From the NCBI GenBank assembly GCA_964545715.1, contig CAZJHX010000001.1, positions 124,001 through 188,000 of the forward strand: a stretch of 64,000 nucleotides of DNA, given 5' to 3'. Below, one piece after another: positions 48,401 through 56,538 of this stretch (within the stretch, counting starts at the first letter, position 1; each line of letters begins with the position of its first letter). Both the position numbers and the translations under genes were made by a program. Source of the stretch: CAZJHX01 sp964545715 (GTDB taxonomy: Bacteria > Myxococcota_A > UBA9042 > GCA-2863065). The notes under the pieces were generated by a model. That model was not told the DNA's origin, searched no databases, and was given only the letters and a program-made list of their open reading frames with translations.

Positions 48401-49715
48401 GATGATCGACGCCGCCCAGGCCGTGTCGGGGCGGACTGCGATACGGCTGGAGGCGCTGCGGGCGTACAAGTGGCTATCCGTGCAGCCGGAGGTCGAGGTC
48501 GAGATCAAGAGCGACTGGGACGGCGCGGACCGCGTCAAAGTGGCGATCAAGGGCTACAGCGAGACCACGGTCGTTGTCGCTGATGCGTATCCCGAGGCGC
48601 CCGACGCGCGAGAGCCGCTGCCTGCCGATCCGTCCTCGCTGCCGATTGCGGCGGCACAGCTCTACACCGATCGATGGATGTTCCACGGGCCGGCTTATCG
48701 CGGCGTGACCGACCTGCTCACCATGAGCGATAAAGGCATCCGCGCCACCCTGTGCGGGCTGGAGGCCGAGGGCGGATTGCTGGACAACGCCGGGCAGCTT
48801 TTCGGGTATTGGGTCATGGCCAAGACCACGAAGGATCGGCTGGCGATGCCGATCAAAATCAAGCGCATGTCCTTCTTTGGCCCGCAGCCGCAGCCCGGCG
48901 AGGCGGTGGAGTGCAACGTGTGGGTCGGCAAGGTGGGCGCGCGTGAGGTCGACTGCGACATGCAGCTGACCGCGGATGGCGCCGTCTGGTGCGATATCGC
49001 GGGGTGGGCGGATTGGCGGTTTGAGACCGACGATCGCCTGTGGCCCGTCATGCACCGCACCGAGGACAACCTCTTTGCCACCTGCGAGCCGGAGGGGTTC
49101 TGCCTGGTGTCGGATCCCGAGCGCTCGGAGGCGTCGCGGGACTACCTGGCGGCGCGCTTCTTGAACGAGCGGGAGCGCGACATCTACGAGCAGCTGGCGC
49201 CGCGCCGGAAGGTGGGCTGGCTCTACGGGCGTATCGCCGCCAAGGACGCGGCGCGCAAGCATTTGACCGATCGCGGGGAGGCGCCGATCTTCCCTGTCGA
49301 GATCGAGGTCGACAACGACGATGAGGGGCGGCCCCTGCTGCGCACCGCGTATGCCGGCGACCTGCGCGTGTCCATCGCGCATAAAGATGACGTGGCGGTG
49401 GCCAAGGTGGTCGAGGGTCGCGATGTCGGCGTGGACGTGGAGCGGGTGGAGGCCCGCAGCGCTCGCTTCTCGGAGCTGGCCTGCTCGGCGGAGGAGCGCG
49501 AGCTGCTGCCGCGGGACGATTGGGACGCGTGGCTGACGCGCTTCTGGTGTGCCAAAGAGGTGTACGGCAAGGCGATCGGGACAGGGCTGGAGGGCAACCC
49601 AAAGCAGTTTACGGTCACACACGTGGACGGTGAGCGCCTGCGGATTGCGGACATGTGGATCGAGACGCGCCAGCGCGGCGACTACATCATTGGATGGGGG
49701 ACAAAGGATGGGTAG
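45483..49715 (+). CDS. Iterative PKS: KS-AT-DH-phosphopantetheinyl transferase
   Basis: Start at ATG 45483 (GTG 45480 is also possible), 15 bp after the first PKS gene. KS (~5-450): VDAACASS Cys (~209), HGTGT (~346), GHAMPAAG. AT-like domain (~551-860): KIAFLFPG, GHSVGE (~616), GFHSRLF. DH (~940-1190): hot-dog pattern DHCLLPQPEG, then YTDRWMFHGPAYRG (~1060) and DNAGQLFGYW, the second half of PS-DH. C-terminal Sfp-like PPTase (~1225-1400): RIAAKDAARKHL, DVGVDVERVE (~1313) and FWCAKEVYGKAIG (~1352). The PPTase can load its own and the partner ACPs, as in enediyne PKSs that end DH-PPTase. No ACP and no KR here. Together with the previous protein it forms a split PKSE/PUFA-like machine. Confidence 0.92.
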   Translation: MRPEKPTDAAIIGMGCIFPGAPDLETFRRNLEAGVDAISDVPASRWDPVFYDPESSAADRFYCKRGGFVDDFATFDALGFGIMPVAAMGAEPDQLIALEVAARALADSGYADKDFNRDRTGVILGRGNYIGAGMTRLEQHVRTAQQLVQCLKTLVPGITTDQLASVKAEFQSRLGGYGPDTAIGLVPNLTSSRIANRLDLNGPAYTVDAACASSLLAVDQACRELREKRADVVLAGGVHLSHDVAFWSVFCQLGALSRNQRIRPFDKDADGILIGEGVGIVVLKRVEDARRDGDRIYAVIRGTGVASDGREASLMVPRVDGQLLALQRAWAGAELSPEQIGLIEAHGTGTPVGDEAELATLARFFGTTDGERVGMGSVKSMIGHAMPAAGAAGLIKAALAVHDRVRYPTLHVDEPHPGMAATRFRTIGETEDWKSDGFLVAGVNAFGFGGINGHVVLQSEAPDAPRAARRKPVLEAPEEILLLAAGSPNALARAVDAGASGVGDGPCRLALVNPTPERRARAKEVVLKGKARSGRDGMWFTPKGLIARGGKIAFLFPGVEAQFDPRVDDVARAFNKTMPDLSAGTDLERQGAGVVAVGRLLHEVLGEVGVTPDVIAGHSVGEWTGMIVSEMIPPSVLDSFVAGLRPGSLEVPGVVFAACGGSAERIRVMIEDLKDVVITHDNCPHQIILCGPEAEVDVALSRMREARVLAQKLPFRSGFHSRLFSDYVAPHREYLSQLELQPAKTELWSATSCAPYPSDPAEIQALAIEHLTEPVRFRELLQTMWEQGVRIFVQLGTGSLVGFASDTLRKKPHLAMSTSVNQRSGMHQLRRLMAALFVEGATVDFGRPEAAIEPPKGLKLNLGVPLIQLSTPLETVMTPAETDSEHPVLAGFDDVMRELVSTQSAVATAWQKRGKKSQESAPAPTPKEATTLRRLSVATDPNLADHCLLPQPEGWSNLADRNPVVPMTMSIQMMIDAAQAVSGRTAIRLEALRAYKWLSVQPEVEVEIKSDWDGADRVKVAIKGYSETTVVVADAYPEAPDAREPLPADPSSLPIAAAQLYTDRWMFHGPAYRGVTDLLTMSDKGIRATLCGLEAEGGLLDNAGQLFGYWVMAKTTKDRLAMPIKIKRMSFFGPQPQPGEAVECNVWVGKVGAREVDCDMQLTADGAVWCDIAGWADWRFETDDRLWPVMHRTEDNLFATCEPEGFCLVSDPERSEASRDYLAARFLNERERDIYEQLAPRRKVGWLYGRIAAKDAARKHLTDRGEAPIFPVEIEVDNDDEGRPLLRTAYAGDLRVSIAHKDDVAVAKVVEGRDVGVDVERVEARSARFSELACSAEERELLPRDDWDAWLTRFWCAKEVYGKAIGTGLEGNPKQFTVTHVDGERLRIADMWIETRQRGDYIIGWGTKDG

Positions 49716-49986
49716 CGGTGAAGTTCTGCCGGTGGTCGCGCAGTTGATACGCGAGGTGATCGGGGAAGAGTGGGCCGAAGAGGTCGACATTACGCTCGAG
49801 ACCTCGTTTTCGGACGATCTGGAGCTGGAGAGCATCGAGTTTGTGGCCCTGGCCGAGCTGCTGCAGGAGCGCTACGGCACGGCGGTCGATTTTGTGGGGT
49901 GGCTGTCCGACATGGAGCTGGACCAGATCATCAATCTGAAAGTCGGCGCCCTCGTCGCCTTCATCGATTCGTCGGCTCGCTCTTAG
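49708..49986 (+). CDS. Stand-alone acyl carrier protein
   Basis: ATG 49708 overlaps the end of the PKS gene; the 92-residue product carries DDLELESIEFVALAELL, the DSL-type attachment site with Ser in ESIEF. Acidic, four-helix, normal ACP size. The upstream PPTase domain could activate it. It is distinct from the embedded PfaA-type ACP (DSIKR), so it may take the finished chain or a starter. Its TAG overlaps the GTG of the first hydrolase (TAGTG). Confidence 0.9.
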   Translation: MGSGEVLPVVAQLIREVIGEEWAEEVDITLETSFSDDLELESIEFVALAELLQERYGTAVDFVGWLSDMELDQIINLKVGALVAFIDSSARS

Positions 49987-50741
49987 TGCCAAGCGTCCTG
50001 GCCAACGGACTGAGCTTCAACACCTGCGAGCTCGGCAGCGGGCCGCCGGTGGTGATGCTGCACGGCTTGCTCGTGGGCAATCTGGCCATGTGGTATTTCA
50101 CGGGCGCCCGGGCGCTGGCGCGGTCACATCGCGTGCTGCTCTACGATCTGAGGGGGCACGGTCGCAGCGAGCGCGCCACTTCGGGATATACGGCGCCGGT
50201 CATGTGCGACGATCTGGAGGCGCTGCTGGCGGGCTTTACCGATGAGCCGGTCTCGCTTGTCGGCCACAGCTTCGGCGCCTTGATCGCGCTGGAGTACACG
50301 CTGCGGCACCCCGAGCGCGTGCGCAAGCTGGTGCTGGTGGAGGCCCCGGTGCCCCCGACGACGACCGCTGATCTGACGAGCTTCTTGTCCCTGGGCCCCG
50401 ACGAGATGGTGGAGGCGCTGCCGGACGCGCTGAGACGGTCGGTAGCGGGCGGGGGGCGGCGCGGCAACCGGCTGCTGGCGTCGCTGCGTTTTCTAGCTTA
50501 CGAGACCTCACTGCTGCAGGACCTGGCGACGGCCTATCCGGTGACTGATGAGCAGCTGGCCGATATGAGCACTCCCACGCTGGTTGTGTGCGGGGACAGC
50601 TCAGCCTGCCGGGTCGCCGGCGACAGGCTCGGCGGCCACATCCCGGGCGCTGAGTTGGTGATTTTGCAGGGCGGTCACTACCTGCCGGTGGACGCGCCGA
50701 CCGCGCTGTCGGCCAGCATTCGGGCGTTTCTGGATGGCTGA
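49986..50741 (+). CDS. Alpha/beta hydrolase, first of pair
   Basis: 251 residues from GTG 49986. Alpha/beta-hydrolase blocks: VVMLHGLL, YDLRGHGRSERA, nucleophile GHSFGA (Ser ~98), and the terminal His in QGGHYLP. Position directly after a free ACP suggests a type II thioesterase, transacylase or chain-release enzyme of the polyketide. Sequence is clearly paralogous to the next gene (both have LLYDLRGHGRSER), but substrate-pocket regions differ. It overlaps the next gene by 8 bp. Confidence 0.85.
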   Translation: MPSVLANGLSFNTCELGSGPPVVMLHGLLVGNLAMWYFTGARALARSHRVLLYDLRGHGRSERATSGYTAPVMCDDLEALLAGFTDEPVSLVGHSFGALIALEYTLRHPERVRKLVLVEAPVPPTTTADLTSFLSLGPDEMVEALPDALRRSVAGGGRRGNRLLASLRFLAYETSLLQDLATAYPVTDEQLADMSTPTLVVCGDSSACRVAGDRLGGHIPGAELVILQGGHYLPVDAPTALSASIRAFLDG

Positions 50742-51513
50742 GGTCACGGCCAACGGTCTGCGCTTTCACGTGCAGCGAATGGGCAGCGGCGACCGGACGG
50801 TCGTGTTTCTGCACGGCCTGGTGATGGACAACCTGTCCAGCTGGTACTTCACGGTGGCAAACCGCGTCGCGCAGACGGCGTCGGTGCTGCTGTATGACCT
50901 GCGTGGGCACGGGCGCAGTGAGCGGCCCGAGAGCGGCTACACCGTCGACGACATGGTCTCGGACCTGGCCGGCGTGCTGGACGCGGCCGGCATCACGGAG
51001 CCGGTCGACCTGGTGGGCAACTCCTTTGGCGGGCTGCTCGGCATCGCGTTTGCGCTGGCGCACCCCGAGCGCGCCCGATCGCTTGTGCTCGTCGACGCCC
51101 ACATGAGCGATGCGGGCTGGGGCGCAGAGATGGCCGCGACGCTGGGTCTGGAGGGCGAGGATCGCGACCTGAAGATCCTGGACTCGTTCAAGAGCTGGCT
51201 GGGTCGACACAGCGAGCGAAAGCGCAACAAGCTGGCCAAAAATGCGGAGGCGCTGGTTTACGGCACGTCGTTGGTTGCGGATCTCCAGCGGTCCGCGCTG
51301 TTTGACGATCACGCGCTGGCGGCGCTGCCGTGTCCCGTGCTGGCGATCTACGGGGAGCGCTCGGACATCATCGAGCGCGGGCGCCTTCTCGCGCGCACGT
51401 TTGGCGATTGTGAGCTGGTCGTGTTGGACGGGTGCAGCCATTCGGTTTTGTGGGAGGCGACCGAGACGGTGCGGGATCTCATCGTCGGTTGGGTCGGTCG
51501 GGAGGTCGGGTAA
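50734..51513 (+). CDS. Alpha/beta hydrolase, second of pair
   Basis: 259 residues from ATG 50734. Blocks: VVFLHGLVMD, LLYDLRGHGRSERP, nucleophile GNSFGG (Ser ~99, with Asn in place of the usual His before it), and the C-terminal GCSHSVLWE His. It is a tandem duplicate of the preceding gene that has diverged. In this locus it could be a second release or editing thioesterase, or a hydrolase acting on the glycosylated product. Stop and next start are fused as TAATG. Confidence 0.85.
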   Translation: MAEVTANGLRFHVQRMGSGDRTVVFLHGLVMDNLSSWYFTVANRVAQTASVLLYDLRGHGRSERPESGYTVDDMVSDLAGVLDAAGITEPVDLVGNSFGGLLGIAFALAHPERARSLVLVDAHMSDAGWGAEMAATLGLEGEDRDLKILDSFKSWLGRHSERKRNKLAKNAEALVYGTSLVADLQRSALFDDHALAALPCPVLAIYGERSDIIERGRLLARTFGDCELVVLDGCSHSVLWEATETVRDLIVGWVGREVG

Positions 51514-52673
51514 TGGCGCGCTTTCTGTTCGTCGTGCCGCCACTGACCGGGCACGTGAATCCGACGGTCTCCGTCGCAGCGCAGCTTGTCCAGCGCGGGC
51601 ATGAGGTCGCCTGGGTCGGTCATCCGGGCAAAGTTCGTCCGCTGCTGCCGGACGGGGCGACGCTGTTTGAGCTGGACGACCGCGTGCCGGCCGCGCTGGT
51701 CGAGGAGATGACGACTAAAGCCCACAGCGTGCGCGGTTTGTCAGGGCTGAAGTTCTTGTGGGAGGACTTTCTGCTGCCGCTGGCGCGCGCGATGGTTCCG
51801 GGTGTCGAGGCCGCCGTCGAGGCGCTGCAGCCGGACGTGCTGATCGTGGATCAGCAGGCGCTGGCCGGCGGGATCGTTGCACGCAGGCGCGATTTGCCGT
51901 GGGCCACGTCCACGACCACGTCCGCAGGCGTCACCGACCCGCTGAAAGGGCTGCCGAAAGTACACGCGTGGTTGCTGGAGAATCAGGCGGCGCTGCAGCG
52001 GGAGTTTGGCCTGGAGCCGGTGGCCCAGCCCGATTGCTCTCCTGAGTGTGTCGTCGTGTTCTCGACGTCGGCTTTGATCGGCGACATCGACTTCCCGGCC
52101 CACTATCACCTGGTTGGGCCATCGGTGCGCGCGCGCGGTGATCGCGACGGGTTTGAGTGGGACAAGCTGGACGCCGCGGTGCCCAAAGTGCTGGTGTCGT
52201 TGGGCACCGTCAACGCAGATCGTGGCGCGCGCTTCTATCGAGCGGTGGTCGAGGCGTTCACCGGCGCGGAGCTGCAGATCATCTTGGCGGCGCCGCCCGA
52301 GTTGGTGGGCGAGGTGCCGGACAACATCCTTGTGCAGGGTTGGGTTCCGCAGGTCGCGCTGCTGCCCGAGGTCGACGCGGTCGTGAGCCACGCGGGCCAC
52401 AACACGGTTTGTGAGGCGCTGCTGCACGGCGTTCCGCTGGTGGTGGCGCCCATCAAAGACGATCAGCCCGTGGTGGCCCAACAGGTGGCCGATGCGGGAG
52501 CGGGTGTACGGATCCGCTTCGGACGCGTGACGGCTAAGGGGCTGCGCGCGGCGGTTCGAGAGGTTCTGGAGGATGGCCGCTATCGGGCGGCCGCGGAGGA
52601 GATCGGTCGATCGTTTGCTGAAGCTGGAGGCGCCGCGGCTGCCGCTGTGGTCCTCGAGGAGTTGTTGCTGTGA
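51513..52673 (+). CDS. MGT-type UDP-glycosyltransferase (GT1)
   Basis: 386 residues from ATG 51513. The N-terminal acceptor half begins FLFVVPPLTGHVNP; the C-terminal donor half contains VSLGTVN, VQGWVPQVALLPEVDAVV and HAGHNTVCEALLHGVPLVV with a final DDQP, the nucleotide-sugar signature of the MGT/UGT family that decorates macrolides, carotenoids and other lipophilic aglycones. It is expected to add a sugar to the polyketide or lipid made upstream. Cytoplasmic; no signal peptide. The TGA overlaps the GTG of the methyltransferase gene. Confidence 0.92.
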   Translation: MARFLFVVPPLTGHVNPTVSVAAQLVQRGHEVAWVGHPGKVRPLLPDGATLFELDDRVPAALVEEMTTKAHSVRGLSGLKFLWEDFLLPLARAMVPGVEAAVEALQPDVLIVDQQALAGGIVARRRDLPWATSTTTSAGVTDPLKGLPKVHAWLLENQAALQREFGLEPVAQPDCSPECVVVFSTSALIGDIDFPAHYHLVGPSVRARGDRDGFEWDKLDAAVPKVLVSLGTVNADRGARFYRAVVEAFTGAELQIILAAPPELVGEVPDNILVQGWVPQVALLPEVDAVVSHAGHNTVCEALLHGVPLVVAPIKDDQPVVAQQVADAGAGVRIRFGRVTAKGLRAAVREVLEDGRYRAAAEEIGRSFAEAGGAAAAAVVLEELLL

Positions 52674-54466
52674 TCTGGGTTATCGGCCTGTTGTTGACTC
52701 TCTTTGTGTTGGACGCGCTTCGATTGCGAGGTCGTCTGGCCGCCTTGAAGGTGCTGCCGGCGACCGCCGATTCGCCGTCGGGCCAGCCGTTTGAGCTGCG
52801 CACGGCGCCAAACGTGACGGTCTCGGACGAGACGCGGGCCGCCGCGTGCGCCCATGCTGAAGCGAACGGGCTGACCGTCGTGGATCTGGTGCCCGGTGAC
52901 CTCTCGACCCGCGCCGCGCTGGGGCTGGTTCAGCTGGTCGATACCGCCGCGTATCGAGACGATCGCTTTACCCAGGGCCGCACTGCAGAGCACGCGTTTG
53001 TCGCCACCGCGGATGTGCTCGAGCGCGCGGGCGGCAACGCCACGGATGGGCTGAGCTTTGTCCGGCAGGCGATGTCGCTCAAGCACTATGCGTGCAAGTC
53101 CACGGACCTGGCGGTCGCGCCCGGATTGAGCGCGGTGACCACGGACAGCGCGGCCCGCATGGCCGTCCTGCGTGAGGTGATGGGCGGCGGGGCGACAGCG
53201 GTGCTGATCGGACAGCCCATCTTGCTGGGCCTGCTGGTCTGGGCGGTGCTCGCGGAGCCCGTGTGGGGCGCCGTCCTGTGGGCGGTCTATCATCTCCAAC
53301 CGCTGGTGGCGCTCTCGGGCAGCGCGATCAAGCCGCCGGACCTGCTGTTGACCACGGTGCTGCGTGCGCCGCTGGACCTGTTGGACTGGGGCAGGCTCGT
53401 CAGTGTGCGGTCGTCCAAGCCGCCCGCCGATCCCGTCGAAGAGCGGCGCCCCAAGTACGCGCAGCTGATGGAGAAGGGCCTGGACCCGTTCTTTGAGCCG
53501 CGTCGCGATACGTGCCCAATCTGCGCTTCGACGGAGCTGGACCTCTGCCTGAAGGTGTCGGACCTGTTTCAGTACAAGCCCGGGCACTTCCGGCTCGACC
53601 GCTGCCGCGGGTGCGCCCACGTCTTTCAGAATCCACGCCTGACCGTCGAGGGGCTCAACTTCTATTACGGCGACTTCTACGACGGGCTGGGCGAAGCGGG
53701 GCTGGAGGCCATCTTTGCGTACAGCGCAGACCCGTACCTTGTGCGCGCGCGCATGATGGAGGGCATCGGGGTGCCGACGAAGTGGTTGGATGTCGGCACC
53801 GGACACGGCCACTTCTGCTGTGCCGCGCGCGACGTGTGGCCGGACACGACCTTCGACGGGCTGGATCTCAGCGAGAGCATCGAAGAGGCCCAACGCCGCA
53901 GGTGGGTCGACAACGGCTTCCGGGGCCTGTTCCCCGAGCTGGCCGACGAGCATCGAGGCGCGTACGACGTGGTCAGCATGAGTCACTACCTGGAGCACAC
54001 ACGCGAGCCCGCCGAAGAGCTCGCCGCGGCCAGCAAGGTCCTTGCGCCGGGCGGTCACCTGTTGATCGAGGTGCCGGACCCGGACTGCCGGACGGGGCGC
54101 CTGTTCGGCCGGTTTTGGCTGCCCTGGTTCCAGCCCCAGCACCAGCACTTTCTGTCTGTGAAAAACCTTGAGCGCCTCTTCGCGGAGCACGGCTTCGAGG
54201 CGGTGACGTGGCATCGCGGCGAGGCGCACCAACCCGTGGATCTGCTCTTTGCCGCCATGATCGCGTTCGGTCTATTGTCGCCCAAGCCCAAGCTGCCCTG
54301 GCAGCCGCGACCGACGGTGTGGCGTCGGATCATGCACGGCGTGGTCTGGACCGTGGGCACGCCGATGTGTCTGCTGGCGTGGGGGCTGGATCAAGCGCTG
54401 GCTCCGCTGATGCGCAGGCCGGGCCGCTCAAATACCTATCGGGTTTTGGCGCGCCGCACAGCCTAG
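52670..54466 (+). CDS. Membrane-anchored zinc-motif methyltransferase
   Basis: 598 residues from GTG 52670. Residues ~1-20 form a membrane helix; residues ~21-270 are an unassigned domain with two more hydrophobic segments (~180-235). From ~281 a zinc motif appears (CPICAS then CRGC ~40 residues on), then a class I SAM fold: LDVGTGHGHF (~372), FDGLDLSESI, GAYDVVSMSHYLEH and PGGHLLIEVPDP. The zinc-plus-SAM layout is that of sugar/C-methyltransferases related to TylC3-like enzymes. The N-terminal part may be a remnant of, or related to, a processive glycosyltransferase membrane domain; this is uncertain. It would methylate the sugar or chain at the membrane. Last gene of the locus. Confidence 0.82.
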   Translation: MIWVIGLLLTLFVLDALRLRGRLAALKVLPATADSPSGQPFELRTAPNVTVSDETRAAACAHAEANGLTVVDLVPGDLSTRAALGLVQLVDTAAYRDDRFTQGRTAEHAFVATADVLERAGGNATDGLSFVRQAMSLKHYACKSTDLAVAPGLSAVTTDSAARMAVLREVMGGGATAVLIGQPILLGLLVWAVLAEPVWGAVLWAVYHLQPLVALSGSAIKPPDLLLTTVLRAPLDLLDWGRLVSVRSSKPPADPVEERRPKYAQLMEKGLDPFFEPRRDTCPICASTELDLCLKVSDLFQYKPGHFRLDRCRGCAHVFQNPRLTVEGLNFYYGDFYDGLGEAGLEAIFAYSADPYLVRARMMEGIGVPTKWLDVGTGHGHFCCAARDVWPDTTFDGLDLSESIEEAQRRRWVDNGFRGLFPELADEHRGAYDVVSMSHYLEHTREPAEELAAASKVLAPGGHLLIEVPDPDCRTGRLFGRFWLPWFQPQHQHFLSVKNLERLFAEHGFEAVTWHRGEAHQPVDLLFAAMIAFGLLSPKPKLPWQPRPTVWRRIMHGVVWTVGTPMCLLAWGLDQALAPLMRRPGRSNTYRVLARRTA

Positions 54467-54488
54467 CCAGTCACTCCACGAGCGACAT

Positions 54489-55337
54489 CTACTGCGCGGG
54501 TAGGGGGGCGCCGCGCTCGTGGGCCACGATGATCTCGCCGCTCTCGGCGCAGGCCTCCACGAACCTCTGCCAGTGCTTGCCGTGGGCGCCGTCGTGCACC
54601 TGCTCCAGCAGCAGACCCGCGCTGCACGTGCCGTCGTCGCGCACATGGCTGGTCCACGCGACTTTAGCGGTGGCGCGCATGTTCATCTTCAGCCGTCCGG
54701 CCGCGATCGGGATGCTCAGTCGTACGCGGTCCCCGCCCGCCAGGGAGTGCTCTGTCCGGATACGAACGCCGCGCTCGCAGACATCGCGCAGCTCTGCTTT
54801 GAAGTCGATGCGGTCGACCTGTCCCTCGATAGCCAGGCTCTGGCGCACTCGGCGCTGCCAGCGCTGCTCGATTCGTGGTCCGGTCGGCGCCTCAATAATC
54901 TGTCGTTTCTTCCGCGTCGCGGCGTAGCGACGGCCTGTGATCGAGTGCGGATTGAAGGAGAAGTAGAGGCGCGTGCGGTCGGTGACCCAGTGGTCTTCGC
55001 TGATGTCGCTCCAGCGAAGCGACTGGCCCAGGAACTCTTCGACCGTGGTGCGCCCCGCCTTGGAGTAGAGGGCGACGGCCTTGAGGACCAGGCCCACGGC
55101 GGTGCCGCTGACTCGGCAGTGCTCTACTTTGGCCATGAGCTCGACGCGACCTGGATGGTCGCCGCGGTGAAGGAAGGCGCATCGTACAACGCCACTGAAC
55201 TCGGCAGCGCCGGTCACCATGGCGGTGATGCGTCGCTCGGTTACCTCAACGATGGTCAGAGGTAGCGCCCCGCCGCTGGGTGCGGCGATCTGGCCCTCGA
55301 TAACCTGGTATCCGGCGCCCTGGGCGCTTTGATCCAA
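54489..55337 (-). CDS. PilZ-domain-like protein
   Basis: TTG 55337 sits four bases after AGGAGG. The 282-residue cytoplasmic protein has two related beta-rich halves; the second (~165-265) reads like PilZ, with an Arg-rich start (RWQRRVRQSL), RTEHSLAGGDRVRLSIPI and ATAKVAWTSHVRDDG then CSAGLLLEQ. PilZ domains bind cyclic di-GMP and control motility or exopolysaccharide; the exact RxxxR and (D/N)xSxxG residues are not perfect, so binding may be altered. It is convergent with the PKS locus (22-bp gap). Confidence 0.7.
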   Translation of the reverse strand: MDQSAQGAGYQVIEGQIAAPSGGALPLTIVEVTERRITAMVTGAAEFSGVVRCAFLHRGDHPGRVELMAKVEHCRVSGTAVGLVLKAVALYSKAGRTTVEEFLGQSLRWSDISEDHWVTDRTRLYFSFNPHSITGRRYAATRKKRQIIEAPTGPRIEQRWQRRVRQSLAIEGQVDRIDFKAELRDVCERGVRIRTEHSLAGGDRVRLSIPIAAGRLKMNMRATAKVAWTSHVRDDGTCSAGLLLEQVHDGAHGKHWQRFVEACAESGEIIVAHERGAPLPAQ

Positions 55338-55400
55338 CCGGCCTCCTATGCACGTATTATTTGGGGTGCCCTAGCAGGTCGATCATAGCACGAAAGTGCC

Positions 55401-56501
55401 TTACAGAGACGTGGCTTCTTCCGGAATGTCGTCGTCCTCGACGGCCGGCTCGTCGCCCAGCTCCGGCAGCGACGGCTCGACGGCCTCGGCGAAAACGCAC
55501 TCGTCGTGGTTTCCTGTGGTTTTTACGATGGTCGGCTCCTGACCGGGCAGCTTCACGGCGGTCGCCTCGAACGCGGTCTTGAAGGTCATCGCGCTCCAGC
55601 ATTGGGTCATCGCCGCGGCCTCGTAGCCCTCGGCCTCGATGTCGCCGCCGTTGGCGATCAGGTCGCCGCGGCCGGCTCCGGTGACGGCCCAGCGGCTGAG
55701 CATCGCGGCGTTCTCGAGCGCCTCCTTGCCCTCCTCACCCTTGTTCAGGTCGAAGCCCTTGATGCCGTGGACCAGGACGCCGGCGCCGTTGGGCTCGATG
55801 GCGAAGTGCGCGGCCTGGTGCAGCGGACCCTCAGTGCCGTCGCTGTAGCCGAAGAAGAAGGCGGTGATCGTGCGGCCCGAGGCGCCGTTGGACCAGTGGG
55901 CCAGCACCTTGCCGGTGGTCTTGGGGTTCAGGTCGGTGTCCAGGTTCACCCACACGCGACCGTGCGCGTCGCCGTCATCGGCGGCCGGGAAATAGCGGCC
56001 CGTGATGCGCAGGCGCCACGCGGCGGGGTTGCCGGCCTCTGATTTGAGGCGCGCGAGTACACTGTACTTGTAGTGCGCGCCGACCTTGCGGACGACCAGC
56101 AGGTGCTGCTGCGGATCCAGCGGCGTGGACCCGAACCATACGGCCTTCTTCTTGCCGGTGTAGGTCGGCTCGATGTTGTTCACGACAAAGCGGATGGGCA
56201 GCAGAATGTGCGCCAGTCCGGCGTTCATGCGGAAGCTCGTGGTCGCCGTGTGCGCCCAGAACTCGGAGATGCCGCCGACCAGCGCTCCCTCCTGCGAGCC
56301 CGGCTTGGCCGCCGATGACGGCAACACAACGCCCAGCGTCGCCGCATCGGGCAGCGCCTCCTCCAGCGCGGGCTCCACCGTATTCAGGGTGGATTCACCG
56401 TCGGGCGCGGTTGCACCGTCCGGGCTGCTCGCCAGACCGCAGCCGACGATTGAGAACGCGAGGGTAGTGACGACCGACAAGATAACCGTGTGTTTCAACA
56501 T
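55401..56501 (-). CDS. Lipoprotein of unknown function
   Basis: ATG 56501 follows GGAG by nine bases; lipobox IVGC (Cys ~21). The 366-residue protein has a Ser/Asp/Pro/Thr-rich N-terminal tether (~25-55), then a ~270-residue domain of beta strands with Trp and Phe-rich motifs (FFFGYSDGTEG), two Cys that could pair, and an acidic C-tail. I do not recognise the family. A sigma-54-like sequence lies 38-53 bases upstream of the start. It is followed on the same strand by the PilZ-like gene 63 bp later, possibly a separate transcript. Confidence 0.75.
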   Translation of the reverse strand: MLKHTVILSVVTTLAFSIVGCGLASSPDGATAPDGESTLNTVEPALEEALPDAATLGVVLPSSAAKPGSQEGALVGGISEFWAHTATTSFRMNAGLAHILLPIRFVVNNIEPTYTGKKKAVWFGSTPLDPQQHLLVVRKVGAHYKYSVLARLKSEAGNPAAWRLRITGRYFPAADDGDAHGRVWVNLDTDLNPKTTGKVLAHWSNGASGRTITAFFFGYSDGTEGPLHQAAHFAIEPNGAGVLVHGIKGFDLNKGEEGKEALENAAMLSRWAVTGAGRGDLIANGGDIEAEGYEAAAMTQCWSAMTFKTAFEATAVKLPGQEPTIVKTTGNHDECVFAEAVEPSLPELGDEPAVEDDDIPEEATSL

Positions 56502-56538
56502 GAGTAGAATCTCCGTTTAGTGCTCGGCCCCCTTCATG

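Noticed and set aside
38778..49986. Canonical PUFA (EPA/DHA) synthase
   Set aside because: Tandem ACP array, chain-length-factor-type KS partner and duplicated FabA-like dehydratases are absent, and sugar and methyl tailoring genes are present.
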